Shown: positions 61,438 through 64,000 of the stretch, piece after piece
Layout of the letters: each line of letters begins with the position of its first letter
How positions within the stretch are numbered: the first letter of the stretch is position 1
From: Reclinomonas americana ATCC 50394
Taxonomy: Eukaryota; Jakobida; Jakobea; Jakobida
Assembly: GCA_048213135.1 (NCBI GenBank)
Contig: PS015181.1
Location: forward strand, 1 to 64,000
Direction of reading: 5' to 3'
DNA length: 64,000 bases
Notes under the pieces: generated by a model
Database searches by the model: none
What the model saw: the letters and a program-made list of their open reading frames with translations, nothing else
What the model was told of the DNA's origin: nothing
Made by a program: the position numbers and the translations under genes

Positions 61438-64000
61438 ATGGCGTCGTCGCAGTCGTCGCCGTCGCTGTGTTGCGTCTTCTCTCTCCCACGCACACATACT
61501 CACACAGCTCTTTGTCACACGCAATCTCACTCTCCCTCGCGCACACGCGACTCTCACTCACATGTGTGTATTGTTCGCTGCGGCGCAGCTGCACAATCAC
61601 CCGCAGTGATTGACTCGCGTCGAGTGTGGCGCCTCAAGCCACTGCCCGCGCCCTTCTCCTCACTAACAGGAGGACCAGGCGCCGCCCACGAGCATGACCA
61701 CGACATCTTCATCTCTTCATTATCATCTCATCCGCCGCATCCTCCACCACCACCACCTCCTCCATTGCCTCCCGCACAGGCCATGAGCATTGCCGCGCGC
61801 TTCTCACCCGCATGGCCTACTGCTGTAGCCTTGACACCACCACAGCCAATGCTGCCGGGCGCAGTAAATTGGACACCGCTGATGCTGACGGGAGAGACTC
61901 GCTCGCCGGCGCCCGCCCTGCGTCGCACGTCGGTGGCGGGCGGTGCGCAGTCGACTGGAACGTCGCAGTCGGCGAGCGCCATGTCGCTGTCGAGTGAGTC
62001 ATCCACGGGACGTCGGCTGCCGCGCAAGGTGGTTGTCGGCAACGAGGATGACTTTGAGGGCGAGGCGGAGGTGGCCGACGATGAACGCTCGTCTGTGTCC
62101 TCGTCAACAAGTGCGTCTGCCTCCTCGGTGCCGCCGATGCGTGGGGGCGGAATGCCGCGGCCCATGGATCCGGGTCAGCTGGACATGCCGCTCGATGCGC
62201 TGCCGCATGTCACCGACGTGGAGATGATGGATCCGCGCTTGACGCGCCTCCGGCAGCAGCAGTTGCTCGCAGCTCTGCTGGCCAACGCTCCTCCTGGCGC
62301 AGCGACAGAGGAGGCAGTCAAGCCGCGGCCTTCTTGGTGGCGCCGTCTGCTTCTGTCCATGGGCGTGCGCAGCGCGTACTGGCAGGATGTGATCTTGTCG
62401 ACCACAGTCGTGGCGCACGTGCTACTGATGTGGATCCTGTTTGGCATTGTCATGTTTCTCATCGCACGGTCGCCGACCTCGGTCACCACTCTCAATGTGG
62501 CCGGTTCGTGCTGATGCTTGCCTGTGTGTGTGCGCGCGTGCGCAGTACATGCAGCTCATTTTCTCGTTGCTTGGCAGGAGCGGCCACCACGACCACGCTA
62601 GTGGCCACCAACACTGTTAGTGCGCCGGCGGTGGTCGTGCAGTCGACTGTCGGCGACTCGCAATTAACATTGTCGTCGAGTCAAGCGGCGCGTCTGGTGT
62701 TTGCCGGCGGCGGAGCGAGTGCCAGCGCCGGGTTCACGCTCAAGTCCACCGATTCAGACACGTTGGAGTTCTCACGTGGCACAATATCTCTTCTCCAATT
62801 CACTCCGTCGGCTTCCGCACGCAGCGCCCAAACAATGCCCTCGGCTCGTCGGCGAAGGTGCGAAACACGTTGTCATGTGCTTCTGGGCAACACTCACTCT
62901 GCTCACCCTTCCGCTTCTCTCGTCAGCCTTCTCCAACAATCGTCCACGGACACTACCGCATTCACCGCCAGGATAGGGACCAGCTCGCTGGAGATTGGCG
63001 ACTCCACGCCGCAATCGTTGTTTAGTATCACGCGACTTGACGCTGTGGCCGGTAACGGCGGCACCACAATGCTTGCCGGGCAGAGTGCCAGGGTGTGTGT
63101 GTTTGTTTGAGTTCATGTCGAGCGGTGTCTCTTGGCACTCATGCACTCTTCTTCCGTTGTCGTTTATTATTGGGCAGGGGAGTGCCACGTACTCTGGCGG
63201 TGCGTTGCTGCTGGTCGCCGGCGATGGGTCACCCGGCGGCGACGCCACGATGCGAGCCGGCGATGGTCTGTAGCATTGTTCTGGTGTGAGATCTGGTTGC
63301 CATCTGTTGCTGATGCACGGGCGCTCTCTCTTTCTTCCTGTTGGGGGTTGCAGGTGTGATTGCCGGCGGTCGCGGAGGCGGTAATGTGTATCTGCAGGCC
63401 GGTAACCCCACGTCCCCCAGCACTGCCGGTTTTGTGCAGGCTCATGGTCGCTTCTTCCAAGTGCGCCCGAGTGGCTCCAACAACGAAAGTCGCACGTCGG
63501 AACTGCAAATGGCAGTTCGCGCCGACGGCTCGGAGGCATTCTCTGTCAAGGCATCCGCGACGTCACTGGACATTAATAATCCGTCTGGTGGCCTCGTGTT
63601 CTCCTTTCCGGCCTCCATTGACAATGGCTTCGAGTTCCTTTCGTCAGTCAGCGTGAACCGCCAGCTTCAGGTTTCCGCAGTCTCCGACAGTGCGGTCCTG
63701 TTGGCAAGCACCTCCTCGGCTGGTGGGTACCGAGTCAGTTAACTTTTTTGTCTCTCGCCGTCGTATTCCCTCTCTCACATGTCTATTTCTTCCTCACGCA
63801 GTGGCCGAGTCACGAATGGAGCTCCGTGCGGTCAGCGCGGTCGCCAAATTTGCATTGAGCAGCGCCACCGGTGTTGCGTCTCTTGTCAACACCAGCGGAC
63901 CACTGACATTGTCCGCGGGCACCAGCAGCTCGGTGCAAGTGCTGTCACCGCTGCAAGTCAGCACCATCAATACGGCAACAGATGTGGACTTGATTCTGTC
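61438..64000 (+). CDS. Giant type II membrane protein 2 (3' partial, paralogue)
   Basis: Exon 1 (61438-61468, MASSQSSPSL) joins through a GTTGCGT donor to an acceptor at 61588, giving AQSPAVIDSRRVWRLKPLPA, a His/Pro-rich run and a Ser-rich acidic tail. TM helix near 62400-62470: VVAHVLLMWILFGIVMFLIA. The ectodomain follows: TTTTLVATNTVSAPAVVVQS, then LFSITRLDAVAGNGGTTMLA, GSATYSGGALLLVAGDGSPG, GGRGGGNVYLQAGNPTSP and FQVRPSGSNNESRTSELQMA. It runs off the right edge in VLSPLQVSTINTATDVDLIL. Architecture matches the gene 105 bp upstream, so the two are tandem paralogues that have diverged in sequence but kept layout and glycine motifs. Function unknown. Confidence 0.75.

Overview
This window is nuclear DNA from a unicellular eukaryote (protist). 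Genes are split by many short GT-AG introns, the coding sequence is GC-rich, introns carry CT/GA microsatellites, and spacing is very tight: start codons of divergent genes lie as little as 11 bp apart and stops of convergent genes 12 bp apart. Recognisable genes (citrate synthase, NOMO, PIG-F, WDR24/GATOR2, LCMT1, UPF0598, peroxisomal hydroxyacid oxidase) indicate an aerobic organism with mitochondria, peroxisomes and a normal secretory pathway. I cannot assign a lineage. Runs of N break several genes, so exon models there are partial. All exon boundaries were read by eye from splice-site and reading-frame agreement.

Layout. 1-3 kb: a partial unknown gene on the minus strand and an ApaG-domain gene on the plus strand. 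3-14.4 kb: an accessory island with at least five tandem seven-blade WD40 genes (A-E) flanked by four copies of a tiny glycine-rich gene family of about 60 residues. 14.9-20.8 kb: a WDR24-like GATOR2 subunit. 20.8-24.6 kb: three more WD40 genes of the same family (F, G, H) in both orientations. 24.8-25.8 kb: an FKBP12-type prolyl isomerase with a 6-nt microexon. 26-27.6 kb: two gap-broken low-complexity genes. 28.2-37.2 kb: a long kinesin-like gene with a degenerate motor and a very long coiled coil. 37.3-41 kb: glucosamine-6-phosphate acetyltransferase, mitochondrial citrate synthase and a small Yos1-like membrane protein. 41.7-46.8 kb: NOMO. 47-54.8 kb: PIG-F, UPF0598, hydroxyacid oxidase, an unknown membrane protein, adenylate kinase and LCMT1. 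55-64 kb: a tandem pair of giant type II membrane proteins with Ser/Thr/Gly-rich beta-type ectodomains.

Most genes are unrelated housekeeping functions packed together, not a pathway. ER functions (NOMO, PIG-F, Yos1-like) recur but are not obviously co-regulated. The parts that look new are the expanded WD40 family with its own conserved C-terminal domain, the small Gly-rich family interleaved with it, the giant membrane-protein pair, the degenerate kinesin motor, and an intron donor class GTTGCGT that looks like GTGCGT with one extra base.
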